This document shows, piece by piece, positions 7,120 through 15,599 of a stretch of 44,145 bases of DNA. The stretch lies in NCBI GenBank assembly GCA_017854775.1, contig JAFMHC010000014.1:1-44145 (forward strand), written 5' to 3'. Both the position numbers and the translations under genes were made by a program. Numbering within the stretch: the first letter of the stretch is position 1; each line of letters begins with the position of its first letter. This DNA is from Gammaproteobacteria bacterium (GTDB taxonomy: Bacteria; Pseudomonadota; Gammaproteobacteria; Arenicellales; Arenicellaceae). The notes under the pieces are model-generated. The model was not told the origin of the DNA and ran no database searches. It was given only the letters and a program-made list of their open reading frames with translations.

Positions 7120-9033
7120 TTAGTTTGCGATCAATTTAAGTTCTTTGAATAGCTCGAATTCGGTAGCATAGTACTCCGACCCTGCATGAGAGAAGTGGCC
7201 ATTATCTCGATATAGTATAACTTCGTCTAATTTCGTCTCGCAGTGTTGGCCATTGCAAAGTTTTTCATCAAACCAATAGACGGCGATTCCTTGGTCGTCA
7301 AGTGCTGTCATCAGTTCTATGACTTTTTTTGAGCGAGACTTATATTCTAAATAATCAATCCGGCAGTCGGACCTTTTAACCTTAGATATTCGCCATTGAC
7401 CTCGCTGCCTACGTTCGTGGCATTTTGCAATGTCAAACACTAGCCCTGGCGGCGGTGCGACTACGACGACCTTTTTTGCAGACGCTTTTATTCGGCTAAC
7501 CATGGTCGCGATTCGGCTGGCGATATCGGCAATACTTAGTGAGCTTAGTTCAAGCGAGTTTCCATCGTTTACTAGTTGTACTGGCGTGGTCAACATGTGT
7601 TGCCATAGTGAGGCAAGTACCACTAGCTCTATCGTAGAGCTGTCAATTGCATGGCGTTCTACCTGTTCATTAAAGTCGATGCAGTCTTTTGCCCAGCTTC
7701 GATTGTGATCTGGCGGATTGTAAAAGCTGATGCCTGATATGGGCAGGCAGGTATGTTTGGCTGCCTGAATTAAACCCTCTGGTGTTGTCAATTTTAGCCC
7801 TGGTGCTAGATGCATTGCGAACGAGTCCCCCCAGAGGAGTGTCGTCGGAGCTTCGCTAGTTTTGCAATCAGCAATGGTATAAAAACTCGGAGATGAACAT
7901 TTTTCGCTAAGACCATTGTTGATACGAAAAAGCGCTTCATAACGAGCGTCTTTGGAGAGCGCAGATAAACCGAAGCTGACCGACAGTACGAGTAGCGACC
8001 ATAATATGATTGGCTTAATACTCTTCGAATGCCGTTTTGTGGTAATTCTAAATCGCATTTCGACCAAGTGATAGAGTGTCCAAGCAAGAGCTATAGATAT
8101 AAATACCGCAAAGACCCTGTATGGCCACCACAATACATTTCCACTTATATTTGCACTGTTTAAGAAGGCAATGATCGGCCAATGAACAAGGTAGAGTGAA
8201 TACGATATGGCACCTACCCTGGATAACAAATCAACAAATTTTCCAGTGTTTAGCCAAACTGGGCGGGCAGCAATAACTAGCGCAGTTGAGAAAACGGTGA
8301 TGATTAAGTTTAGCTTGCTGACCGAAACGTAAGGGACGGTGTAAAAGATTGCCAATATAGCAATTAGTGCTGTCCCAGCACTGCACCAATTTGGAATTGA
8401 ATACTCACGCTTCAATAACAATAACGCCAGTGCCGAACCTACTCCGAGCTCCCAGACGCGTGTTGGTGTGAAGTAAAATACGGCCCCTAGCATATCATCG
8501 ATCTGCAATAGATAAACGCCAAGACTTAAAATGCTAAGTACTGAAATTAGCAGCAACCAAATATTTCTAGGTGTTATTGCCAGTATGGCGGGCATCAACA
8601 GATAGTACTGCTCTTCAATCGATAAAGACCAGGTGTGCAGTAGTGGTTTTAGGTCTGCCGCATCTTCGAAGTAGCCGGTTTGACTCCAAAGCACAAAGTT
8701 GGCTGAAAATGATATCGCTCCCCACAGTTGTTCTAGAAAATCCTGTAGTTCCGAATAACTCAATGCCCATGGAGCGACCAAGCAACAGGCTATGAAAACA
8801 GCGTATGCCGCGGGTAGTAATCGCCAGGCACGGCGCAGATAAAATTCAGCAAATGAAAAATCGCCGTTGTTGAGTTGCTTGGCAATTTGAGTGGTAATTA
8901 AGAAGCCCGAGATTACAAAGAATATATCGACTCCCAAGAAGCCATTTGCAATCGGTAGCAGACGTGCGTGATAGAAAACAACCAGCAAAACGGCTATGCC
9001 CCGCAGGGCTTGAATGTCTATGCGATGGCTCAT
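7120..9033 (-). CDS. OafA/YrhL-type membrane acyltransferase with C-terminal SGNH domain
   Basis: A 637-residue O-acyltransferase expected in the inner membrane, transferring acetyl or other acyl groups to a surface polysaccharide or LPS sugar. Residues 1-350 form an Acyltransferase_3 domain of about ten membrane helices. It begins with the typical IDIQALRGIAVLLVVFYHA and contains GFLGVDIFFVISGFLI and the HTWSLSIEEQYY motif. After a further membrane segment near 345-365, residues from about 385 form an SGNH hydrolase-like domain with LLWGDSFAMHL (nucleophile Ser) and a late DNGHFSHAGS block (catalytic Asp/His). The acceptor is unknown. It starts 19 bases after the patatin gene and is probably co-transcribed with it. 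Confidence 0.93.
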   Translation of the reverse strand: MSHRIDIQALRGIAVLLVVFYHARLLPIANGFLGVDIFFVISGFLITTQIAKQLNNGDFSFAEFYLRRAWRLLPAAYAVFIACCLVAPWALSYSELQDFLEQLWGAISFSANFVLWSQTGYFEDAADLKPLLHTWSLSIEEQYYLLMPAILAITPRNIWLLLISVLSILSLGVYLLQIDDMLGAVFYFTPTRVWELGVGSALALLLLKREYSIPNWCSAGTALIAILAIFYTVPYVSVSKLNLIITVFSTALVIAARPVWLNTGKFVDLLSRVGAISYSLYLVHWPIIAFLNSANISGNVLWWPYRVFAVFISIALAWTLYHLVEMRFRITTKRHSKSIKPIILWSLLVLSVSFGLSALSKDARYEALFRINNGLSEKCSSPSFYTIADCKTSEAPTTLLWGDSFAMHLAPGLKLTTPEGLIQAAKHTCLPISGISFYNPPDHNRSWAKDCIDFNEQVERHAIDSSTIELVVLASLWQHMLTTPVQLVNDGNSLELSSLSIADIASRIATMVSRIKASAKKVVVVAPPPGLVFDIAKCHERRQRGQWRISKVKRSDCRIDYLEYKSRSKKVIELMTALDDQGIAVYWFDEKLCNGQHCETKLDEVILYRDNGHFSHAGSEYYATEFELFKELKLIAN

Positions 9034-9052
9034 AGTGCTCGCCTAAACAAGT

Positions 9053-10189
9053 TTATCTTTCCAAGAAATCAATCAATTGTTGCTTTTCTGCCATCGCGTC
9101 CTCGTAACCGAGATCAATTAGCTCTTGGCAAAACGTTTTGGTAAACATCAAGTAGCTAATTAAGCGTCGGCTATTAGCCTTAGCCATGCCAAGAAATTTT
9201 AACGCAATACGAAAGCTTTTTGGTAATTCTAGAAAGTGCTTCATGGCGATGTTGGCAATGTCCTTGGAGGGGCTAATTACTAAATACTCAATCACCTTTA
9301 ATTTTTCAGGATTGCCCGATTGCGCCTCGATCAAGGTTCGATTCATGCGTTCCATGCGCTCAATATCTGAATGCAAGCTATTGAGGAATAGGGTGTCCAG
9401 TACATAGCCTGAAATTTGCCCTAATGATGGGCGATAGCGTGGCGGCTCTGGCAGTCCAAGCTCCTTTTCCATACGTAAACCGATGATTAATATTTTATCA
9501 GCGCCAAGATGAAGTGCCGGGCTTATGGGCGAAGTCTGCCTCATTGAACCATCACCAAAGTGCTCGTCACCTAAGTTTACTGACGGGAACAGTACCGGTA
9601 TTGCTGATGAGGCCATCAAATGGTCAATACTCATTTTCTCACGCAGGCCCTCACGATGCGTGCGATTCCAGTTCTCAATACTGGGAGATCCATCATAGAA
9701 GGTGGTGGACTCTCCCGAGGTATAGCTGCATGCGGTTAAGCAATAGGCGTGCAATTCACCGTCTTCAATAGACTTATCGATGTTGCTGAAGTCGATGTAT
9801 TTGCCAAGCAGTTCGCGTAATGGCCGATTATCCAAAATCGAACCTGGACCGTTGTGCCGATTACCCGGCCCTAAATTTGCCCACGCCCAATGACTGATGC
9901 GCTTAAGTAAATTTTTGGCGTCTGCGTAGAACACGTGATGCAACTCAAAATTTGACCAGACTTGTATAATTCGATCAACGCCTTGATGAAAATTTGAGGC
10001 ATTGGATGCCAGTGCTACCGTGTTAATCGAGCCAGCTGAAGTTCCACAAATGATTGGAAATGGGTTATGACAGCCTTCTGGTAAAATTTCTGCAATCGCC
10101 TTCAGCACACCAACTTGATAAGCTGCTCTGGCTCCGCCGCCACCTAGTAATAGGGCGGAGCGTTGATTGCTGTGATTCTTTGAGTCCAT
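9053..10189 (-). CDS. Patatin-like phospholipase
   Basis: Cytoplasmic or membrane-associated serine lipid acyl hydrolase of the patatin family, 378 residues. The oxyanion-hole loop is LLLGGGGARAAYQVGVL (from about residue 13), the nucleophile elbow is GTSAGS (GxSxG), and the catalytic Asp is in HFGDGSMRQTSP. These are the three diagnostic blocks. The C-terminal region of about 130 residues is helical and of unknown role. I start it at the ATG ending at 10189, because AAGG lies 9 bases upstream; a TTG three codons earlier is possible. It sits 54 bp after rhlB and directly before the acyltransferase, hinting at a role in lipid or envelope turnover. Confidence 0.9.
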   Translation of the reverse strand: MDSKNHSNQRSALLLGGGGARAAYQVGVLKAIAEILPEGCHNPFPIICGTSAGSINTVALASNASNFHQGVDRIIQVWSNFELHHVFYADAKNLLKRISHWAWANLGPGNRHNGPGSILDNRPLRELLGKYIDFSNIDKSIEDGELHAYCLTACSYTSGESTTFYDGSPSIENWNRTHREGLREKMSIDHLMASSAIPVLFPSVNLGDEHFGDGSMRQTSPISPALHLGADKILIIGLRMEKELGLPEPPRYRPSLGQISGYVLDTLFLNSLHSDIERMERMNRTLIEAQSGNPEKLKVIEYLVISPSKDIANIAMKHFLELPKSFRIALKFLGMAKANSRRLISYLMFTKTFCQELIDLGYEDAMAEKQQLIDFLER

Positions 10190-10243
10190 GTCGGCCAACC
10201 TTAATGCATGTTTTTTGTATTGGGCTAGCCCTAAGCTATTGTT

Positions 10244-11815
10244 CTAGCCAATCGCCGGCACTTCATTGGCGCGACGACCACGTAGAGGAATGCGGGGCGC
10301 CTTTTTAGGCTCGCTAATGCGTTTCTCCAAAGCGGCTACTTTAGCGGCCTCACGCTCTTCAGGCGACTGCACTGGTTCTTCGACCGACTCGCGTTGTTTC
10401 TTAGGCATTCTATTGGGATTGCCCTTTTCACGACGCTCACGGTCACCACGGCTTTCCTCGCCTTCGGGTATAGCGTTGCGAGCAGATGCAGCGTCGCGAC
10501 CAGATGTAGAGTTACGAGTTGGTTTTGCGCCGCGCCCACCAGAGGGTTTACCATCTCGCTTTCCATCTCTCTTGGGGCCACTTTTTCCGCGAACCTCTTT
10601 CTTTCGATTCGATTTGAGTTTCGATAGATCTGGTTTCACCGCATCTTTAAACATCAGCTCAGCAATATCGCGCTCAACTGGAATAGCGTGACCGATGAAC
10701 TGTTCGATATCCATAATGTTCATCGCATAGGTTTCGCAAATCAAACTCATTGCTGTACCGCTAGCGCCAGCACGGGCGGTACGGCCAATACGATGAACAT
10801 AGTCTTCTGCATCGGATGGTAGATCAAAGTTAACTACAAAATGTACATCCGGAATGTGTAATCCGCGTGCGGCAACGTCAGTGGCTATCAAAACATTCAC
10901 GTCGCCATCTTTAAAACGCTGCAATAGCGTTTCACGTTTTTTCTGCGGCACATCACCAGAAAGCATCGCGCACTTAAAATCGTTCGCAGTTAACCAGGCA
11001 TCAATTTTTTCGGCCATGTGCTTGGTATTAATAAAAACCACACAGCGCTCGCTATTGGCTTGTCGCAATAGGCCCATTAATAATGGAATTTTCTCCTCAT
11101 TGGAGGGCATGTAAGCGATTTCGGTGATTCGGTCGCCGGTTATCTCGGCTTCGATCTTAACTACTTCTGGCTCACTCATATGTTCGTAGGCAAGTTCGCC
11201 GACTCGAGCTGATAACGTTGCCGAAAATAATAAATTTAAGCGTTCACTTGGCTCCGGCATGGCGCGAAACAAATAGCGAATGTCAGCGATAAAACCGAGG
11301 TCAAACATGCGATCGGCTTCATCAAGAATAATCACCTCTAGAGCGTCGAGCGCGAACACTCCTTGCTTAAAATAGTCGATAATCCGACCTGGAGTGCCGA
11401 TTAATACGTCAACGCCAGACTCGATATGTTTGCGTTGTTTTTCGTAGTCTGTACCGCCGTAGGCTAAGGCCATTTTAAGGCCAGTGTGAGCAACTAGTTT
11501 TTTCCCATCTTCATGGATTTGAATAGCTAACTCTCGGGTCGGAGCAACAACCAAAGCGCGAATAGGGTTTTTCTTTTTCGATTCTCGAGGTTCGTCGTTA
11601 AGTAGCTTATGAAAGCATGCAATCAAAAATGCGGCCGTTTTACCCGTACCGGTTTGAGCTTGGCCACTTACGTCTTTGCCTTGCAGCGCAATTGGCAACG
11701 AAATCGCTTGAATCGGCGTGCAAAACTCGAAGCCAATATCATCGATACCTTCTTGAACCTTAGGATGAATGTCTAACTCGGAAAATCGAGTATCGCTTAA
11801 ATGTTTATCGGTCAT
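10244..11815 (-). CDS. rhlB: ATP-dependent RNA helicase RhlB
   Basis: DEAD-box RNA helicase of 523 residues, cytoplasmic, known in enterobacteria as the RNA degradosome helicase. The N-terminus (TRFSELDIHPKVQEGI, then FCTPIQAISLP) reads like E. coli RhlB. All helicase motifs are present in order: Q motif, AQTGTGKT, PTRELA, TPGR, DEAD, SAT, then ATDVAARG and HRIGRTARAG. The core ends near residue 400. The remaining 120 residues are a basic, Arg/Gly/Ser-rich disordered tail that probably binds RNA. It lies divergent from trxA and rho, the same neighbourhood as in E. coli, which strengthens the assignment over other DEAD-box paralogues. Confidence 0.92.
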   Translation of the reverse strand: MTDKHLSDTRFSELDIHPKVQEGIDDIGFEFCTPIQAISLPIALQGKDVSGQAQTGTGKTAAFLIACFHKLLNDEPRESKKKNPIRALVVAPTRELAIQIHEDGKKLVAHTGLKMALAYGGTDYEKQRKHIESGVDVLIGTPGRIIDYFKQGVFALDALEVIILDEADRMFDLGFIADIRYLFRAMPEPSERLNLLFSATLSARVGELAYEHMSEPEVVKIEAEITGDRITEIAYMPSNEEKIPLLMGLLRQANSERCVVFINTKHMAEKIDAWLTANDFKCAMLSGDVPQKKRETLLQRFKDGDVNVLIATDVAARGLHIPDVHFVVNFDLPSDAEDYVHRIGRTARAGASGTAMSLICETYAMNIMDIEQFIGHAIPVERDIAELMFKDAVKPDLSKLKSNRKKEVRGKSGPKRDGKRDGKPSGGRGAKPTRNSTSGRDAASARNAIPEGEESRGDRERREKGNPNRMPKKQRESVEEPVQSPEEREAAKVAALEKRISEPKKAPRIPLRGRRANEVPAIG

Positions 11816-12129
11816 GATTTTATGAACACTAATAAGTAAGCCCCCCGAGAAATTCTCCCCCTATCGCTAGAATGTTATGCTAATTAAAATTAGTTAGCTA
11901 AAAAACACTTTGTGAGAGATCCTTGGTACGGCTATTTTGGGTTGAACTGGCCTCATGCGATTTGCGCGATAATCACCAATCGTTAAGCAGTGGCTGTTAT
12001 TAAGCAGCCATTCTCTGCGATTCGAACGGAGATATTAGTCGAAGACCAATTCCAGAATTTTTGTACTTGCAATATGCAAAATAATCAGCACACTATACCC
12101 TAATTTCCAAATAAATAGGCGAATAAGTT
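11816..12129. other. 314-bp divergent region between rhlB and trxA
   Basis: This stretch must hold the promoters of rhlB (leftward) and trxA (rightward), but I cannot pick convincing -35/-10 pairs. A short hairpin, TGGCTG at 11991-11996 and CAGCCA at 12005-12010 with an 8-nt loop, is visible. No gene is seen. Confidence 0.5.
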
Positions 12130-12456
12130 ATGTCCCAAAACACCGTTGAAATCACCGATTCTAGCTTTGAATCAGACGTATTGAAGGCCGAGAAGCCGGT
12201 TCTTGTTGACTACTGGGCAGAGTGGTGTGGCCCTTGCAAGATGTTGGCTCCAATTTTAGAAGAAGTGGCAGCCGAATACGGCGATAAGCTCACGGTTGCG
12301 AAGCTAGATATAGACAGCAACCCGAATACCCCGCCTAAATTTGGCATTCGTGGTATTCCTACGCTGATGTTATTCAAGGAGGGCGATGTTGCTGCTACCA
12401 AGGTAGGCGCGATGTCTAAGTCTCAATTGACCGCATTTATTGACGAAAACATCTAG
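12130..12456 (+). CDS. trxA: Thioredoxin 1
   Basis: Cytoplasmic thioredoxin of 108 residues, the usual length. The redox-active site is WCGPCK with cysteines at positions 33 and 36, preceded by VLVDYWAEW. The cis-proline loop is [10 protein letters not shown], and the conserved KLDIDSNP segment is present. It reduces protein disulfides using electrons from thioredoxin reductase. Gene order with rhlB (divergent) and rho (downstream) is the classic gammaproteobacterial arrangement, so this is the main housekeeping thioredoxin. Confidence 0.96.
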   Translation: MSQNTVEITDSSFESDVLKAEKPVLVDYWAEWCGPCKMLAPILEEVAAEYGDKLTVAKLDIDSNPNTPPKFGIRGIPTLMLFKEGDVAATKVGAMSKSQLTAFIDENI

Positions 12457-12886
12457 TTTGGTTGTTGCTCGAGACAGTGATGTGCAATTGGATCGCGCAT
12501 CACTGCCCTGCTAAATCGTCACCGTTAATAGAATAGCAGGGCTCCCATTGCCAAGGTTAAGAGGCTATCTAATATGCAGGCATTAATCCGCTAGACATTG
12601 AACCAAGTAGCGTGATATTGTCTCTACAGATTCGCAGTCGCCGAGTCACATTCCAAAAAGTTTCCCAACGCGCCGACACCGGCCAGTTAAACTCGATTAG
12701 TTGTTTTTAACTGCGGATGGCTAAAGCGTTAATTTAGGATCCTAATCGAAGAATGAGAAGCAAAGAGTTGCTCTCGACCATTTCCATTATGATAGAAACA
12801 ATTGGGTTCTATAATTCCATGAGGTGCTATTTTTTTACCTAGCTACCTCATAATGATATTAATTCTACTGAAAACCATTAAGCACT
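12457..12886 (+). promoter_or_regulatory. 430-bp trxA-rho intergenic leader with several hairpins
   Basis: No gene is seen. Three dyads are visible: CAGTGATGTGC / GCGCATCACTG at 12475-12505 (11 bp with one G-U pair), CCCTGCTA / TAGCAGGG at 12506-12541, and ATGAGGTGCTA / TAGCTACCTCAT at 12819-12851 (11 bp with one bulge and a U-rich loop). The last lies 35 bases before the rho start. A TATAAT at 12810-12815 could be a -10 element, but no good -35 accompanies it. In E. coli, rho is autoregulated through its leader, so these structures are candidates for the same role here. Confidence 0.5.
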
Positions 12887-14149
12887 ATGTCAGCATCTTT
12901 AACCGACCTTAAGAAGAAAACCGCCACCGAATTAACCGAAATTGGTCGCTCCATGGAGCTAGACGGCCTTGGCCGTATGCGCAAGCAAGACCAAATTTTC
13001 ACAATTTTGAAGTCTCTTGCTAAGCAAGGTGAAGACATTGAAGGTGGAGGTGTGGTGGAGATTTTGCAAGACGGCTTTGGGTTCTTGCGCTCGGCTGATA
13101 GCTCGTACTTAGCCGGTCCGGATGACATCTATGTGTCGCCAAGCCAGATTCGTCGTTTTAACTTACGTACCGGTGATACGGTTGTTGGCCTAGTTCGCCC
13201 ACCGAAAGACTCGGAGCGCTATTTTGCATTGTTAAAAGTTGAAACCATTAATGGTTCGAGCCCCGAAGAAGCGCGTAATAAGATATTGTTCGAAAATTTA
13301 ACTCCGCTACACCCAAATAAGCGGATGAAGTTAGAGCAAGAAAACGGCACATCAGAAGACTTAACCGGCAGAGTCATTGACCTGATTTCGCCGCTTGGCA
13401 AGGGCCAGCGTGGCCTCATTGTTTCGTCGCCCAAGAGCGGTAAGACAGTAATGCTTCAGCAAATTGCTCAAGCGATCACTCATAACAACCCTGACGTTGA
13501 ACTAATGGTGTTGTTAATTGATGAGCGTCCAGAAGAAGTAACCGACATGCAGCGCAGTGTGCGCGGCGAAGTTATTTCATCAACCTTTGATGAGCCCGCG
13601 GCACGACACGTGCAAGTCGCTGAAATGGTTATCGAGAAAGCCAAGCGTTTGGTCGAGCACAAAAAAGACGTGGTGATATTGCTCGACTCTATTACTCGAC
13701 TCGCTCGCGCTTATAACACCGTAGCGCCTGCTTCAGGCAAGGTTCTAACCGGTGGTGTAGATGCTAACGCTTTGCAACGCCCGAAGCGTTTCTTTGGTGC
13801 GGCTCGTAACATTGAAGAGGGCGGCAGCTTAACGATTCTTGCCACCGCATTGATCGAAACCGGTTCTAAAATGGATGACGTGATTTACGAAGAGTTTAAG
13901 GGCACGGGTAATATGGAAGTGCATTTAGAGCGTAAAATCGCCGAAAAGCGTGTTTATCCTTCGATTGTTGTGAACAAGTCGTCTACCCGTCGTGAAGAGT
14001 TGTTGATGGACCCTGAAGAGCTTCAAAAAGTATGGGTTTTACGCAAGTTGTTGCATCCTATGAGCGAGTCTGATGCGATTGAATTTTTGCTAGATAAACT
14101 TAAGGCGACTAAATCTAATGCCGAATTTTTTGGCTCGATGAAACGCTAA
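12887..14149 (+). CDS. rho: Transcription termination factor Rho
   Basis: Hexameric RNA-dependent ATPase that terminates transcription, 420 residues (E. coli 419). The N-terminal helical domain and the cold-shock-like RNA-binding domain are clear: [20 protein letters not shown] with [14 protein letters not shown], about residues 62-100. The ATPase core has the P-loop VSSPKSGKT, Walker B region [15 protein letters not shown], the Q-loop segment around [20 protein letters not shown], and the R-loop region [12 protein letters not shown]. It is complete, with no inserted domain between the RNA-binding and ATPase parts. It follows trxA and ends before a strong intrinsic terminator. Confidence 0.97.
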   Translation: MSASLTDLKKKTATELTEIGRSMELDGLGRMRKQDQIFTILKSLAKQGEDIEGGGVVEILQDGFGFLRSADSSYLAGPDDIYVSPSQIRRFNLRTGDTVVGLVRPPKDSERYFALLKVETINGSSPEEARNKILFENLTPLHPNKRMKLEQENGTSEDLTGRVIDLISPLGKGQRGLIVSSPKSGKTVMLQQIAQAITHNNPDVELMVLLIDERPEEVTDMQRSVRGEVISSTFDEPAARHVQVAEMVIEKAKRLVEHKKDVVILLDSITRLARAYNTVAPASGKVLTGGVDANALQRPKRFFGAARNIEEGGSLTILATALIETGSKMDDVIYEEFKGTGNMEVHLERKIAEKRVYPSIVVNKSSTRREELLMDPEELQKVWVLRKLLHPMSESDAIEFLLDKLKATKSNAEFFGSMKR

Positions 14150-14180
14150 GATAAATTTCGAGGCCTTTCTTAGGTCTAAA

Positions 14181-14204
14181 CGTCGATGTTTTACAACATC
14201 GACG
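14181..14204 (+). repeat. Perfect 10-bp hairpin downstream of rho
   Basis: CGTCGATGTT at 14181-14190 and AACATCGACG at 14195-14204 form a perfect stem with a TTAC loop. It lacks a T run and precedes the terminator at 14212-14247; it may stabilise the rho transcript end. Confidence 0.65.
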
Positions 14205-14211
14205 CTGTTAG

Positions 14212-14247
14212 AAAAGAGCATGGCCATTTCGGCGATGCTCTTTTTTT
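14212..14247 (+). terminator. Intrinsic terminator of rho
   Basis: AAAAGAGCAT at 14212-14221 pairs with ATGCTCTTTT at 14235-14244 around a 13-nt loop, and the run of T residues extends to 14247. This is a standard Rho-independent terminator, about 60 bp after the rho stop codon. Confidence 0.88.
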
Positions 14248-14280
14248 ATATCTATATTTTAGTATCGAGCCTTATTAAGT

Positions 14281-14312
14281 GGGCCTGTCGGGTAATGATT
14301 TACGTCAGGCCC
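14281..14312 (-). terminator. Candidate hairpin terminator of the metallophosphoesterase gene
   Basis: GGGCCTG at 14281-14287 and CAGGCCC at 14306-14312 form a 7-bp GC-rich stem just past the minus-strand stop codon at 14325. No clear T run follows on the minus strand, so intrinsic termination is only possible. Confidence 0.35.
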
Positions 14313-14324
14313 TTATAGCCTTAG

Positions 14325-15581
14325 TCAGTCTTTACAGGCTTCTTCCAGCACTTTTAACAAGGCCTGATGCTCGCCATCACGAAGGCTATCTTTAACTGGG
14401 TCTATTCTTGGGTGGCAATGCGCCTCCATCGGCATTGCCAATGGCTCTGCGGTGTATCGAACTGCGCCAGATTCATCAACATGACCTAAGACCATTTTCG
14501 ACGCGTCACCGTTGATCAGCAAGTCTTGGTGCCCTAGGCCCTGTCCAGCAATGATGTTGTCGATACCATCGAAGTTACTGCGGTCGTAGATATGGATATG
14601 CCCGCTTAACAACGTCTTGGCGTTTATTTTTTTAAGCGAGGCCACCAACCAATCACGCTCACCGGTGCTACCAATGTCGTGATGGCTGTCTTCAGACGGA
14701 TCATGCAGCGGTCGGTGAGTAAAGGCAACGGTATCAGCATAGTTGTTACCCGCATAGTTGTTATCCGCCGCCAGTTGCTCTAGTAGCGCGCCTCGTTGGC
14801 CAGCGCCATAAGGCAAAATGTTAGCCGATGTGTCAATATTTACGAAACGTGTTTGGCCTATAGCGAAGGCGTTATTGAGCGGACCTATCTCATCCATAAA
14901 ACGTTGGTAAATGGCACCGTTGTTATGGTGATCATGGTTGCCAATACTCACATACACTGGCAGAGGCGAATTATTAAATGCGTCGATCGAGCGCTGGTAG
15001 TCGCCCTCTTGATAATTGAAATCACCTAAATGCAGCAAAAATTTTGCACCCAGAGCATGCGCTCGTTCGATGCACCAATTCAATTCTTTGTCGCCGCCAG
15101 TATCGCCAATCGAGGCAAAGGTATAGGCAGCATATTGCGGCAAGCTCCATTGCAATGAAATTTCGCGGCTCGATCCAGTTTCAATGCTCAGAGTTCGTTT
15201 GCTGTTACTCGAAATTTCGCTGATCTTCAGATCGCTGGGTGAGTAGTTAAGAACCGCCTCCGAGGCAATGTTTGATATTGAAATATGTACTTCACTAGGC
15301 CCCTCAGGTTGGAGAACTAGGCTGGGCTCGGGTGCGAATGCTCTGAATCGAGCGTTAACGCTTTTTTCATCTGACGCACCGCTTAGCGGTGTCTGAATTA
15401 AATCTGTACCGAATGATTGACCAAGCCCCTGAATAGTAAACTGCTTACTATGCGCTAGCGGGTCCCAATGTAATGTTGGCAAGCGGATGCCGCGTTGATA
15501 GGTGTAAACACCCAGGCCTATGCCGCTAAGGCTAAGGGCTGCGCATCCTAAATAGCGCAACAACTGTCGGCGGGTAGTCAT
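14325..15581 (-). CDS. Tat-exported metallophosphoesterase
   Basis: Calcineurin-like metallophosphoesterase, 418 residues, exported folded. The N-terminus TTRRQLLRYLGCAALSLSG carries a twin-arginine motif followed by a hydrophobic segment (residues 3-25), so it is likely periplasmic or anchored. Residues 30-165 form a beta-rich N-terminal domain. The metal-binding blocks follow: ASIGDTGGD, LLHLGDFNYQEGDY, the GNHDH signature (VSIGNHDHHNNG), AFTHRPLHD, and LLSGHIHIYDRS. The substrate is unknown; the order of domains recalls purple acid phosphatase-like enzymes. It starts 18 bases after the membrane glycosyltransferase gene, so the two probably form an operon and may act on the same envelope glycan or lipid phosphate. 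Confidence 0.87.
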   Translation of the reverse strand: MTTRRQLLRYLGCAALSLSGIGLGVYTYQRGIRLPTLHWDPLAHSKQFTIQGLGQSFGTDLIQTPLSGASDEKSVNARFRAFAPEPSLVLQPEGPSEVHISISNIASEAVLNYSPSDLKISEISSNSKRTLSIETGSSREISLQWSLPQYAAYTFASIGDTGGDKELNWCIERAHALGAKFLLHLGDFNYQEGDYQRSIDAFNNSPLPVYVSIGNHDHHNNGAIYQRFMDEIGPLNNAFAIGQTRFVNIDTSANILPYGAGQRGALLEQLAADNNYAGNNYADTVAFTHRPLHDPSEDSHHDIGSTGERDWLVASLKKINAKTLLSGHIHIYDRSNFDGIDNIIAGQGLGHQDLLINGDASKMVLGHVDESGAVRYTAEPLAMPMEAHCHPRIDPVKDSLRDGEHQALLKVLEEACKD

Positions 15582-15599
15582 CAGTCTAATTTCCTATTG

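Noticed and set aside
10266-10691. 141-codon plus-strand frame opposite the 3' end of rhlB
   Set aside because: Antisense of the Arg/Gly-rich RhlB tail; low-complexity translation with no supporting signal.
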